Source of the DNA: Candidatus Hydrogenedentota bacterium | GTDB taxonomy: Bacteria; Hydrogenedentota; Hydrogenedentia; Hydrogenedentales; JAEUWI01 | NCBI GenBank assembly: GCA_024280935.1 | Contig: JAJRPE010000529.1 | Span: forward strand, 1-36,453 | Length of the DNA stretch: 36,453 bases | Reading direction: 5' to 3' | Shown here: positions 25,924 through 34,104 of the stretch, in pieces | Layout of the letters: every line of letters begins with the position of its first letter | Position numbering within the stretch: position 1 is the first letter of the stretch | Position numbers and translations under genes: made by a program | Notes under the pieces: generated by a model | What the model was told of the DNA's origin: nothing | Database searches by the model: none | Seen by the model: the letters and a program-made list of their open reading frames with translations, nothing else

Positions 25924-27675
25924 ATGAAAACAATTGCGCGGGATTTTTCGGCGGGCGTATGCTTGGTGCTTCTGCTTTTCGCCTCTGGGTTCGCCGTAGC
26001 CGATCCCAGCCTTCCGTGGGCATTGCGTAACCACTACAGCATCCCCATCGAGGAAGGCGTGCTGATTTACGGGGAGGATAATGCCGAGTGGCGCGTACTA
26101 TTGAAGGATGAGACGGTGCTGGCGGACAGCATCGGTTTCTCCATCACCCTGGGTGACGGAACCGAACTCACGGGCCTCAGCCTGGAGGAAGGAACGTCGA
26201 GCCGAGACGCGTTCACCAACGCAATCGGTGACGGCACCACCTATTCGGTCACCTTTCCGCCCCAGAAAGGCCTGAAAGTAACCCACATCCTTCGGACCTT
26301 TAAGGCGCGCCCCTTCGTATTCGTCGAAATAGAGGTGGAGAATGTTGGCACGACCGACGTTGCGGTGGCCAGCATTCGCCCGGTTGTCTCCGAAAGCTCC
26401 GTGATACAGTCCCTCAGCCCCCAGACGCGGATTCACTATCGGCGGCTGCAGGATGTGGCCGGCCAACCCATCGTTGTGGCCGAGGAAGATGCGCTGATGG
26501 CCGTGATTCACGACCCGGCAAAGCCCATCTGCTTTGGCGTGGGCCTGATCCCCACCGGCCAGGCCCGTTCGACGGTGTCCTTTCGTGAACGGGATGGCGA
26601 ATGGCATGGGGAAATCGCGTGTCGCTATGAACCCGCCCGAAGAATCGCTCCCGGCGAAACGCTGAGCGCCGATCCGTTGTGGATATCCCATGGTATGCCC
26701 GAGGCCCATCGGGTGGATTTGTATTACTCGTGGGCGTACAGCGTGCTCGTGGATTCGCCGGAAAGAAATTTTCCCGCCCGGGGCTGGTATACCTTGGACG
26801 ATGCCAAGGGTCTCAACGACTACGTTGCTGCCGGTACGGCCTGGAATAAGGTGGGTATCAACCACGTTCTGGTCGGACCAGGCTGGGAAGGGCGCCCTGG
26901 TTCACTTCAGGGTGCTGCCTCGCGCTTTCCCAAGAGCATGAAGGGGGCTGTCGGAACGCTGACCCAGGCAGGCATGAAAGTAGGCATTAGCATCGACCCC
27001 CTGGTCGCCAAAGAAGGCGGCCAGCCCTGGACCGTCGATTCCAGCGACGGACAAGCCTGGATCAACCCCACGTTGCCGGGTGCCGCCAAAGCCCTCGCCG
27101 CGAAAATGAAAACGCTGAATTCCTGGGGGGTTGCCTTCGTCGTGGTTGATAAATCCATGATTCCCGACGCGGCATTGGAAAAATTCCAACTCACCCGGTC
27201 GGAAGCGCAGAATGCAGCCTACAAGGCCCTTCGTAATGCGGCGGCCCCGATTCCGGTCTTTCCGGCATCCGTTGGAATGATCCAGGACAACGTGGACGAC
27301 TGGCTCGATGTGGGCAGCGCCGTGGCGCGTATGGCTATCTATGGCATGGTGCCGGGGCCATTGCACTTTCGGGTAAAAGATGCTGCGAATATTTCGGATG
27401 ACCTCGTAACAGCGGCCAGTTTCTGGCCGGGTCCCATCGAGTTTCAGGGCAGGTTAAAACACAAGTCGCGGGACGGCATCGCGACGTTGGTTGCCAGGGA
27501 GCGGGTTCCGGCCCAACCCATGGATGCGGACCGGCGCGCGCCTCGCACGTGGGAGGTGAAGGAGTATGATTCAGAGGGGACGCTGCTTGACGAACGGACC
27601 ATTTCGTTGAGTGGAGCGCGTGCCGCCCTTGCCGAGAAGTCGGCGGGATCGAAGGAGAATGGTGCGGCCTCGTAA
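25924..27675 (+). CDS. exported protein, possible TIM-barrel glycoside-hydrolase relative
   Basis: 583 residues. The signal peptide MKTIARDFSAGVCLVLLLFA with cleavage near AVA-D predicts export. Residues ~30-270 look like a beta-rich domain (EGVLIYGEDNAEWRVLL... FVFVEIEVENVGTTDVAV), comparable to the N-terminal supersandwich of GH36-type alpha-galactosidases. The part from ARGWYTLDDAKGLNDYV through GINHVLVGPGWEG, MKVGISIDPLVAKEG and WGVAFVVVDKSMIPD reads like successive beta strands of a TIM barrel, ending near AIYGMVPGPLHFRV. The expected acidic nucleophile context (KxDF/KWD) is not clear; VVVDKSM may be its degenerate equivalent. ATG 25924 has GGAG (25911-25914) at 9 nt. The substrate is unknown, and a non-catalytic or new subfamily is possible. 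Confidence 0.65.
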   Translation: MKTIARDFSAGVCLVLLLFASGFAVADPSLPWALRNHYSIPIEEGVLIYGEDNAEWRVLLKDETVLADSIGFSITLGDGTELTGLSLEEGTSSRDAFTNAIGDGTTYSVTFPPQKGLKVTHILRTFKARPFVFVEIEVENVGTTDVAVASIRPVVSESSVIQSLSPQTRIHYRRLQDVAGQPIVVAEEDALMAVIHDPAKPICFGVGLIPTGQARSTVSFRERDGEWHGEIACRYEPARRIAPGETLSADPLWISHGMPEAHRVDLYYSWAYSVLVDSPERNFPARGWYTLDDAKGLNDYVAAGTAWNKVGINHVLVGPGWEGRPGSLQGAASRFPKSMKGAVGTLTQAGMKVGISIDPLVAKEGGQPWTVDSSDGQAWINPTLPGAAKALAAKMKTLNSWGVAFVVVDKSMIPDAALEKFQLTRSEAQNAAYKALRNAAAPIPVFPASVGMIQDNVDDWLDVGSAVARMAIYGMVPGPLHFRVKDAANISDDLVTAASFWPGPIEFQGRLKHKSRDGIATLVARERVPAQPMDADRRAPRTWEVKEYDSEGTLLDERTISLSGARAALAEKSAGSKENGAAS

Positions 27676-27776
27676 CAAGAAGGCAACGAGCGCCTTGCGT
27701 AATCTTAATGAATACGGGTTAAACGAGAAAAAGAAATAAATTGGCAAGCCGATCCTGATTGAGAGGACTTGAGTGC

Positions 27777-28706
27777 ATGATGCCATTTCAGATAAACCCG
27801 GCCGAAACCCAAAACAAGGCAAGCCTGCTAAAATACTTCCGCGAGCGCGGAGGGGAAAAGCTTTCTGAACTCAGGGCGGAAGTCGGAAGCCAGAACCACA
27901 AGAAATTGGCATCGGGGCTGAACAAGGCCATTGTTGCCAGTCTTAATGCGTTCCGGGGGGCAATAATCTCGAATTCAAAGCGAGAAGAATGGTCTGACGA
28001 CGACACGCTGCGCTCCATTCTTTCTTCAACATATTGTGCTCAAGCAGCAATGCTTGAGCTCAGAAATGAAGTCTGGCCATACGAATATATGGCCTTTTCA
28101 CGCCGCATTGGAGAACTATGGGAAGATTTTGTTCACATTCCTTTTGCTCATCCGCTGACGGCGGTGTGCCCATTTGTCCCGCCGTTATTCTCAGAAGTTC
28201 GCGCTGATTTACGAGAAGAGGTTGAAGAGTATATCGCTGACCTTAGCTTGGCGGCTGAACAAATAAAAGAGTTGCTGGAGTATTACGAGAAAGTTTGGCG
28301 GTTGGTCGATTCCGGTGGGGTTAGTCTGCAACTTGATCTTCATGCGGAAATTCACGGCAAGAAGGTTAACATTGACTTCAAGAGCGGATTTGGATCGAAT
28401 GAAAAGGGAAACACGAATCGCCTTCTGATGGTTGCGACAATCTATCACAATCTGGAAGACAATTATGAGAACATACTTCTTGTTCGGGCGCGTGAAGATC
28501 TCAATAATCACTATTTTCAGACCCTGAAGAATTCCGACGTGTGGGAGGCTTATTGCGGAATGGACGCCTATCGAAAGATTAGTGATTTTACTGGATTTGA
28601 CCTCGCAACCTGGATCGCGGGAAACATTGATTGGTCATCTGACTTACTTCCTGAAACGTTGGAACATTTCGAGGCAAACGACCTGCTGCGGTATTTGGAA
28701 TGGTAG
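27777..28706 (+). CDS. putative type II restriction endonuclease (PD-(D/E)XK fold)
   Basis: 309 residues. A PD-(D/E)XK-like active site can be read: a conserved-looking Glu in RRIGELWEDF (E113), then QLDLHAEIHGKKVNIDFKSG, giving D187 and D200-x-K202 with 12 residues between the two Asp. Such spacing fits restriction enzymes, and the RIGELWED helix is typical of their first acidic residue. Ahead is an all-alpha region. No known subfamily was recognised, so the recognition sequence cannot be stated. ATG 27777 is preceded by GAGAGGA (27761-27767) at 9 nt; an in-frame TTG at 27759 is too near it. The stop overlaps the methyltransferase start by 7 nt, so the two genes are translationally coupled. 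Base composition is distinctly AT-richer than both flanks. Confidence 0.72.
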   Translation: MMPFQINPAETQNKASLLKYFRERGGEKLSELRAEVGSQNHKKLASGLNKAIVASLNAFRGAIISNSKREEWSDDDTLRSILSSTYCAQAAMLELRNEVWPYEYMAFSRRIGELWEDFVHIPFAHPLTAVCPFVPPLFSEVRADLREEVEEYIADLSLAAEQIKELLEYYEKVWRLVDSGGVSLQLDLHAEIHGKKVNIDFKSGFGSNEKGNTNRLLMVATIYHNLEDNYENILLVRAREDLNNHYFQTLKNSDVWEAYCGMDAYRKISDFTGFDLATWIAGNIDWSSDLLPETLEHFEANDLLRYLEW

Positions 28707-30259
28707 CGCACAAGCGGCATAGAGATCCGTATCGAACTTTTTTTACTGCGGATGAGGTTCTTGGTGACTACATGGCCTCGCTCCTGGATGCGAAAGATAG
28801 TGATACGCTACTGGAACCTTCGGCGGGCGATGGCCATCTGATTGATGCCGTCAAAAGGATTGTCCCGAACATTCCTGTAACAGCGTATGAACTACACCCA
28901 AAGCATGCTGATAATTTGCGTAAGAAGTTTCCAAATGGCAGCGGCGTAGATATTTTTGAGAGAGACACCATACTTTGCCCGGATTTGGATCTACGAGAAA
29001 ATTTTGGGTATAAGTTTGCCAAGATTATTGCCAATCCACCCTACGGCGGATGGCAAGATCATGAAAGACGCGCATGTCTCAAAAAGCGGTTTTCGGGTTT
29101 CTATGTTCGCGAGACGTACACGCTGTTTTTGTTGAGATGCCTCCGCCTGTTAGAAGATCAGGGGAAACTTGTTTTCATTATTCCCGACACCTTCCTTTAT
29201 TTGCATCTCCATTCTCCGCTTCGCAGATTGATTGTGGAGGAATACACGTTCGAGAGTATCGACGTTTTCAAATCCTCTCTCTTTCCGGGTGTGTCATTTG
29301 GCTACGCGAAGTTATGCATTATTGCGATCTCCGCGCGCAATGCGTCTCCAGAGCATTCATTTCGGATTCGATTTCTTGATGCCCTGAGTGAATTTGAGTG
29401 CGCGGCGCAGACGGAAGAAAACTCCAAGCTGGTCTTTCAGAAAGACATTCTGAAAGCGCATAGCTATACAATTCCCGTGTCTCCCAATCAAGAGGCCCTT
29501 CATGAATCCAGTTTGCAGGGAACAACGATGGGGGACATTGCCGAATGTGTTACCGGATTTTATTCGGGAAGGGACAAGGAGTTTCTCCGCAGGGCCTCGG
29601 ACCAGGTAAAGCGTTCAAATGGCTATGAAATTGTTGATCAGGAGTTGGTTGAGCCTCACCCTTCTTCGGTTACAAACGTGCTCGAAGGCATTGAATCGAA
29701 ACGTTCATTTATCCCTGTTTTGAAAGGAGGAGGCTACAATTTCATTAAACCCAATTTATGGTTCGTCGACTGGAGTCGTGAATCTGTTGCACACTATAGA
29801 ACAGATAAGAAGGCGAGGTTTCAGAATCCATCCTTCTATTTTCGAGAGGGGGTTGGCTTCCCGATGGTCACATCAACTAGGCCAACGGCAGCGCTCATTC
29901 AAGATGCCCTCTTTGACCAGTCGATAGTCGGGATATTTCCAAAGACTGAGGTTAGCGTGGAATTCCTGCTTGCCTACTGTAACTCGAAACCATTTTGGGT
30001 GTCCTTGAAAGCGATAAACCCCTCTGCGAACAACTCAGCAAGGTATGTGTTAAGGACCCCAGTGTTTCTGCCAGATGCTGAGGTGCAAGCAAAAATTACG
30101 CAAAGAACGAAGGAACTGATTTACGTGCTCCAGAACGGGGATTCCGCATCAGAGGTTTTAATGAAAGAAATACTCCATTCGATTACTGTATATGTTAAGA
30201 AAATGGCGGACGAGAAGGCCTTGGAGCCAACGGCGTTGCGCGCGGCGGCCCAACTCTGA
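28700..30259 (+). CDS. N6-adenine DNA methyltransferase (gamma class)
   Basis: 519 residues. Motif I, LLEPSAGDGHL (residues 37-47), binds S-adenosylmethionine. Motif IV, NPPYGGW (112-118), is the catalytic N6-adenine motif. The order I then IV places it in the gamma class, as in M.TaqI. Additional class features are FTADEVLGDYM near the N-terminus and the target-recognition region beyond ~residue 270 (TMGDIAECVTGFYSGRDKEF... KPFWVSLKAINPSANNSARY). It protects the host from the nuclease encoded immediately upstream, whose stop codon it overlaps. The protein ends ADEKALEPTALRAAAQL, a tail whose DNA forms an attC-like inverted repeat. It could also be an orphan regulatory methylase, but the overlap argues for a restriction-modification pair. 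Confidence 0.9.
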   Translation: MVAHKRHRDPYRTFFTADEVLGDYMASLLDAKDSDTLLEPSAGDGHLIDAVKRIVPNIPVTAYELHPKHADNLRKKFPNGSGVDIFERDTILCPDLDLRENFGYKFAKIIANPPYGGWQDHERRACLKKRFSGFYVRETYTLFLLRCLRLLEDQGKLVFIIPDTFLYLHLHSPLRRLIVEEYTFESIDVFKSSLFPGVSFGYAKLCIIAISARNASPEHSFRIRFLDALSEFECAAQTEENSKLVFQKDILKAHSYTIPVSPNQEALHESSLQGTTMGDIAECVTGFYSGRDKEFLRRASDQVKRSNGYEIVDQELVEPHPSSVTNVLEGIESKRSFIPVLKGGGYNFIKPNLWFVDWSRESVAHYRTDKKARFQNPSFYFREGVGFPMVTSTRPTAALIQDALFDQSIVGIFPKTEVSVEFLLAYCNSKPFWVSLKAINPSANNSARYVLRTPVFLPDAEVQAKITQRTKELIYVLQNGDSASEVLMKEILHSITVYVKKMADEKALEPTALRAAAQL

Positions 30260-30273
30260 CGCTGGCGTTGGGG
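30225..30273. repeat. attC-like imperfect inverted repeat at the end of the R-M module
   Basis: Four short blocks occur in attC order: AGCCAAC (30225-30231), GTTGCGC (30235-30241), GCCCAAC (30248-30254) and GTTGGGG (30267-30273). The outer pair (CCAAC/GTTGG) and inner pair (GTTGCGC/GCCCAAC, one mismatch) can base-pair as an attC-type folded site. It is shorter than usual, the two spacers are unequal (3 and 12 nt), and the last base is not the expected pyrimidine. No integrase gene is present. Confidence 0.3.
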
Positions 30274-30321
30274 GCATGCCAGAGACTAAAATATTGACTT
30301 AGATTGCGAAAAAGGATTCAG

Positions 30322-31995
30322 GTGTACTATTCCAGACTTGGAAAACAGACCGTAAACGCGGTTCGGCTGGCCGAAGTGCTTCAGGTCTTCGTGAAGCACG
30401 GCTTCGCCGATCTGCTTCAGCGTGCCGGTTTCCATCGAAGTCTTCCCGCCAAGCTGCTGCGCAGTCTGAATCTTATGGAGGCACCCGCCGGGCCACCCCA
30501 CACCTTTGGACAACGCATGCGCGCTGCCTTGGTGGACCTCGGCCCCACCTTTGTGAAGCTGGGCCAGATCCTCAGCACGCGGCCCGACCTGATTCGCATT
30601 GAAACCGCCCGGGAACTGAGCAACTTGCAGGACCGGGTGGACACCCAGCCTTTCGAGATTATGGAGGCTGTCTTGCGGGATGCCCTGGGCGCTTCGGCGG
30701 AAGAACTGTTCGCTGCCTTCGACACCACGCCTGTCGCATCGGCCTCCCTGAGCCAGGTATACCGGGCCACCCTTCCTGAGGGCCAAGAGGTGGCGGTCAA
30801 GATTCAGCGGCCGGGTGTAAAAAAGGTTATTGAGTCGGATCTGAGTCTCATGCGGCAGGTGGCGGAATGGATTGCGGTTCATCTTGAGGATGCCAAATGG
30901 CTGGACCCGCCGGGGATTGTGGATGAGTTCGCCCGGTCCATTCGCCGCGAACTGGATCTCAATATTGAGGCCCGCGTTATCGAGCAATTTCGGGAAAACT
31001 TTGAAGATGATCCCGCCGTCGATATGCCCCATGTGTATCCAGAATTCTCGGGCAAATCCGTGCTCACTATGGACTGGGTCGATGGCGTGCGCGTGGATCA
31101 GGTGGCGGATTTTCCCGAACGTAACTCGGATCCGGCGCAGGTAGCCATCAATGGCTGCGATGCCTTGTGCCGCATGGTCTTTGATTACCACCTGTTTCAT
31201 GCTGATCCCCACCCTGGCAATATCTTCGTAACTCGGGACAACCACTTGGCTTTCCTGGATTTGGGTATGGCCGGGCATCTAGAGCAAAGCGATGTGGCCG
31301 CCATCGGCGACCTCCTTCTCGCCTTGTTTGATCGGGACAGCCGGGCCTGTGTGGACGCTATCCTCGTGTTGACGACGGGCGGGGAGCCTTCCGACGAGGA
31401 GGTGTTGGAGCGGGAGCTTACCGAGTTTATCGCTTTTGAAGCACGGGCGATTCTGAGCGGCGGTCAGGTGGCCCGGGGGCTGGAGCGCACGACCCAGATT
31501 TTGCAGCGGGCCAACATGAAGCTGGCTCCGCGCTTCGCCTTGCTCATCAAGGCCCTGGCAACCATAGAAATGGTGGGGCGCGGCCTTGACCCTTCCCTGG
31601 ATATGGTGCCCATCATGCAGCCCTATGTGGAGCGCCTGATCAAGCGCCGCTACGAACCCCGGTACCTATTTCGCGCATTTCAGCACAATTCTCGGGTCTT
31701 GCTGCGACTTGGGCATCAGGTTCCGCGCGATCTCGCCACGCTCCTGCAGCAGTTGCGGCTTGGGAAACTCAAGTTTTCCATTCACCACGAGCATTTGGAA
31801 GACCTTGCGGCCACCATTGACCGTGCGAGCGGTCGAAACACGGTGGGCATGATCGTTGCCGCGTTGATTGTGGGTTCCAGCTTGTTGATAACCACCGAGA
31901 CGACTATCAGCCGACTGGGCATAGCGGGCTATGTTTTTGCCGGACTCCTGGGCAGTGTCCTGGTGATTTCCATTTTGTGGAAGCGAAAATTTTAG
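30322..31995 (+). CDS. UbiB/ABC1 (AarF) atypical protein kinase family
   Basis: 557 residues from GTG 30322. The family includes UbiB, needed for ubiquinone synthesis and handling. It shows the KxGQ motif FVKLGQILSTRPDLI, the Ala-rich nucleotide loop VASASLSQVYRA with the Lys of VAVKIQRPGV, the catalytic HADPHPGNIFV, and the DLG of AFLDLGMAG (metal site). Two C-terminal membrane helices follow (MIVAALIVGSSLLI and YVFAGLLGSVLVISIL). The longest frame starts at TTG 30304 with no ribosome-binding site, whereas GTG 30322 has AAAGGA (30311-30316) at 5 nt, so the shorter protein is preferred. It starts 62 nt after the R-M module and is probably a resident gene. No quinone-pathway gene is adjacent. 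Confidence 0.93.
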   Translation: MYYSRLGKQTVNAVRLAEVLQVFVKHGFADLLQRAGFHRSLPAKLLRSLNLMEAPAGPPHTFGQRMRAALVDLGPTFVKLGQILSTRPDLIRIETARELSNLQDRVDTQPFEIMEAVLRDALGASAEELFAAFDTTPVASASLSQVYRATLPEGQEVAVKIQRPGVKKVIESDLSLMRQVAEWIAVHLEDAKWLDPPGIVDEFARSIRRELDLNIEARVIEQFRENFEDDPAVDMPHVYPEFSGKSVLTMDWVDGVRVDQVADFPERNSDPAQVAINGCDALCRMVFDYHLFHADPHPGNIFVTRDNHLAFLDLGMAGHLEQSDVAAIGDLLLALFDRDSRACVDAILVLTTGGEPSDEEVLERELTEFIAFEARAILSGGQVARGLERTTQILQRANMKLAPRFALLIKALATIEMVGRGLDPSLDMVPIMQPYVERLIKRRYEPRYLFRAFQHNSRVLLRLGHQVPRDLATLLQQLRLGKLKFSIHHEHLEDLAATIDRASGRNTVGMIVAALIVGSSLLITTETTISRLGIAGYVFAGLLGSVLVISILWKRKF

Positions 31996-32495
31996 GGGGT
32001 AATGTGAGCGTTTACGACAAAGGGGGTTGGGCATTCCTGCCCGACATAAAGGGCGTGCTGGACATAAAGCCCGCCGTCGGCACGTGTAGAGGCTTTGGAT
32101 TCAAACGGCAAAAGACAATATACTGCGTTGAGCCGATTCCGCAGGAGCGGAACGGTATGCATTGCGATGGCGGACCGTCGTAACGAGTAAAAGGACCAAA
32201 CAATGTAGGATAGCCGTCCCGGCTGTCACGACAGACGGTACGTCTGTCAAGAGTCCAAAATTTGCGCAAACTTTTGATGGAGGCCGTAAACGGCCTGTGA
32301 CAACCGGGACGGATGTCCTACATTCGCGCCCTTCGTATTGAAAGTTCATTGAGTTGCTGCCAACGGCTGTCTTGGACTCTTTGCGTTCTTTGAGATTCGA
32401 TCAATTTGCTTGTGGTTAACGATTGCGCTACGTGATCCGTGATAAAGGTATTGGATTGTGGACGTAGCCTACCCTAATTTCGTTGGAGTCATGAA
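31996..32495. other. intergenic stretch between the UbiB gene and ispE
   Basis: 500 bp. It holds a hairpin just after the UbiB gene (GTTGGGCA-TTCC-TGCCCGAC, about 32026-32045, one G-U pair), a 6-bp hairpin TTCCGC/GCGGAA (about 32136), the long inverted repeat at 32202-32324, and ~170 bp ahead of ispE without a clear promoter. Short frames here lack ribosome-binding sites. Confidence 0.6.
32202..32324. repeat. 123-bp imperfect palindrome
   Basis: The left arm AATGTAGGA-tag-CCGTCCCGG-ct-GTCAC matches the complement of the right arm AATGTAGGA-cat-CCGTCCCGG-tt-GTCAC, with mismatches confined to the short lower-case junctions. Inside are two further perfect hairpins, GACAGACG/CGTCTGTC and AGGCCG/CGGCCT. 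Each arm therefore begins with a conserved GTAGGA and holds its own stem. It is unrelated in sequence to the elements at 18.9 and 23.5 kb. Confidence 0.8.
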
Positions 32496-33371
32496 TTGCC
32501 CAGCCTGTCTTACCGCTCCTACGGAAAAGTTAATCTTTATCTCGATATTCTCGACCGACGCGCCGATGGTTTCACCAATATCGAAACCGTGCTGCAGTCT
32601 ATCGACTTGTGGGACCGCCTGGAGGTGCGCAAGGCGACCTCGGGCATCGCGCTGACGTGCAGCGACCCAACGTTGGGCGCTGGACCTGATAATCTGGTTC
32701 ATCGTGCGGCGGCGCTGCTTCGGAAACGCGCGAACATACAATCCGGCGTGGCCCTTCACTTGGAGAAGAATCTGCCCATTGCGGCTGGACTGGCTGGCGG
32801 GTCCGGAAATGCCGCCGCCACCCTCATTGCGCTCAATGATCTTTGGGAATTGGGCTGGGACATCAGACAACTCCGAGAATTGGCCCTGGAACTGGGTTCG
32901 GATGTGCCCTTTTGCCTCGTCGGCGGCACCGTCGCCGCGACCGGACGGGGGGAGAAAATGAAAATTCTTCCGCCGATGAGCACCCGCTGGCTGGTGCTGG
33001 TCCATCCAGTCCTGGCCGTTACTGCGGGTCATGCCTACGGCCACCCGGAGTTGACCCGAAACCGGCATGTGCCAGTGGATGGCATGACCCTCCCCTTCAG
33101 AAAGGCACTGAAACAGCTTGACCAGGGACGGGCCGAAGACATGGTTTTCAATCGTATGGAATCGGGAATCTTCTGTGACCATCCTGAACTGGCCGAAATC
33201 AAGGACCATCTTATGACACTCGGATGCAGCGCAAGCGCCATGAGCGGAAGCGGTCCCACCGTCTTTGGCCTTTGCGATGACAAGACGAAGGCCCGCTCCA
33301 TCGCAAAACAATTCACCGGGATCCGCACCTCCGTCGTTTGCACAGTGCCTTTCGGGGTGCTTCGGGAGTGA
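32496..33371 (+). CDS. ispE: 4-diphosphocytidyl-2-C-methyl-D-erythritol kinase
   Basis: 291 residues, family length. It phosphorylates CDP-methylerythritol at the 2-hydroxyl, a step of the MEP isoprenoid pathway. It is a GHMP kinase: substrate-binding YGKVNLYLDIL (conserved Lys), the ATP loop AAGLAGGSGNAAATLIALN, GSDVPFCLVGG (catalytic Asp) and the C-terminal GCSASAMSGSGPTVFGL. The start TTG 32496 has GGAG (32485-32488) at 7 nt; ATG 32491 is out of frame. It stands alone with gaps on both sides, and no other MEP gene is nearby. It follows a region with a long palindrome. Confidence 0.96.
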   Translation: MPSLSYRSYGKVNLYLDILDRRADGFTNIETVLQSIDLWDRLEVRKATSGIALTCSDPTLGAGPDNLVHRAAALLRKRANIQSGVALHLEKNLPIAAGLAGGSGNAAATLIALNDLWELGWDIRQLRELALELGSDVPFCLVGGTVAATGRGEKMKILPPMSTRWLVLVHPVLAVTAGHAYGHPELTRNRHVPVDGMTLPFRKALKQLDQGRAEDMVFNRMESGIFCDHPELAEIKDHLMTLGCSASAMSGSGPTVFGLCDDKTKARSIAKQFTGIRTSVVCTVPFGVLRE

Positions 33372-33422
33372 ATGGCCAACGTGTTTTTTTTCACAACCCA
33401 ATATTCAAAGAAGGACCGGCAA

Positions 33423-33619
33423 GGGTGCCACCCTCATGCGGGGGAGCGAAGCGGGGGAGCTTGCGGGTGCGATCCACCAGAATAGACTCGATCTCAAAAA
33501 AGATTGCCCAGGTTGCCGGTGCGCGTTCTCAATTCGAGTGATAACAGAACATAGAACGTTTTTGTAAACCCACACCCACAAGCTTAGCCGCGAAGCGGCT
33601 GCGCGTGTAGGTGGCACCC
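33423..33619. repeat. 197-bp nested inverted-repeat element
   Basis: The outer arms GGGTGCCACC (33423-33432) and GGTGGCACCC (33610-33619) are perfectly complementary. A second, inner pair AGCTTGCGGGTG (33458-33469) and CACCCACAAGCT (33573-33584) differs at one position. Each arm carries an internal GCGAAGC block (left ~33445, right as part of AGCCGC-GAA-GCGGCT). The centre is AT-rich, about 100 bp. No transposase or target-site duplication was identified. Confidence 0.75.
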
Positions 33620-33634
33620 CGAAGCTTCTTTTTT
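33620..33634 (+). terminator. short palindrome with T-run
   Basis: GAAGCTTC, a 4-bp self-complementary unit, is directly followed by TTTTTT at the right edge of the inverted-repeat element. The stem is short, so only weak termination could be expected. Confidence 0.25.
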
Positions 33635-33882
33635 GGCCTGAAGGTTGCCACGCTGGAGTCAAAAAAGTGCCAAACCAAATTTCGCCGGGAGCAGGAAGTC
33701 TGACCTGCGTAGAATCGCTGTCCCTGAATCTGTTTCGTCTCCCTCACTGGCAGGAACTACACAGGGCGGCCCGCGAATTTTTATGGGGCGGTGCGAATCA
33801 CGTATGATAAAGCACCTGTGTTGTCTGGTCTTGCGGCCCAAGGCGGTCGGCGCAGCCGCTAACGTAAGAAGGAGAGCATTTT

Positions 33883-34065
33883 ATGGCTCCAACACACTGC
33901 CCCGGATGCGGGGAAGAATTGACCGATACCACCGAGCCGTGCCCCCGGTGCGCCTATAAGAAAGATCCCAAATTTGGCAAGAAACTTGCCATTTTCACCG
34001 CGCTATTTGCGTTTATGGCCGTGCTTTGGCTCCTTTTTCTGACAAAGGATCTCTGGTCCAATTGA
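33883..34065 (+). CDS. small zinc-ribbon membrane protein
   Basis: 60 residues. Two Cys pairs, CPGCGEEL and CPRCAYKK, form a zinc ribbon in the first ~27 residues, then a basic linker (KKDPKFGKK) and one membrane helix LAIFTALFAFMAVLWLLFL. The ribbon should face the cytoplasm. ATG 33883 is preceded by GGAGAG (33871-33876) at 6 nt, which supports translation. It ends 39 nt before the first GTPase and is probably co-transcribed. The function is unknown; it may tether or sense something for the GTPases, which is inference only. Confidence 0.7.
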   Translation: MAPTHCPGCGEELTDTTEPCPRCAYKKDPKFGKKLAIFTALFAFMAVLWLLFLTKDLWSN

Positions 34066-34104
34066 GACCCTGGCTTAACCCCGGAATTCACCGCGCCCAC
34101 ACCT

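Larger units (their letters stand above)
33372..33882. other. intergenic stretch after ispE
   Basis: 511 bp. A T-run of eight (33383-33390) follows ispE without a convincing stem. It is followed by a long inverted-repeat element (33423-33619), the palindrome GAAGCTTC with a T-run (33620-33634), and then sequence with no recognised gene up to the ribosome-binding site of the small zinc-ribbon protein. Frames of 60-100 codons on both strands here show no family motif. Confidence 0.55.
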
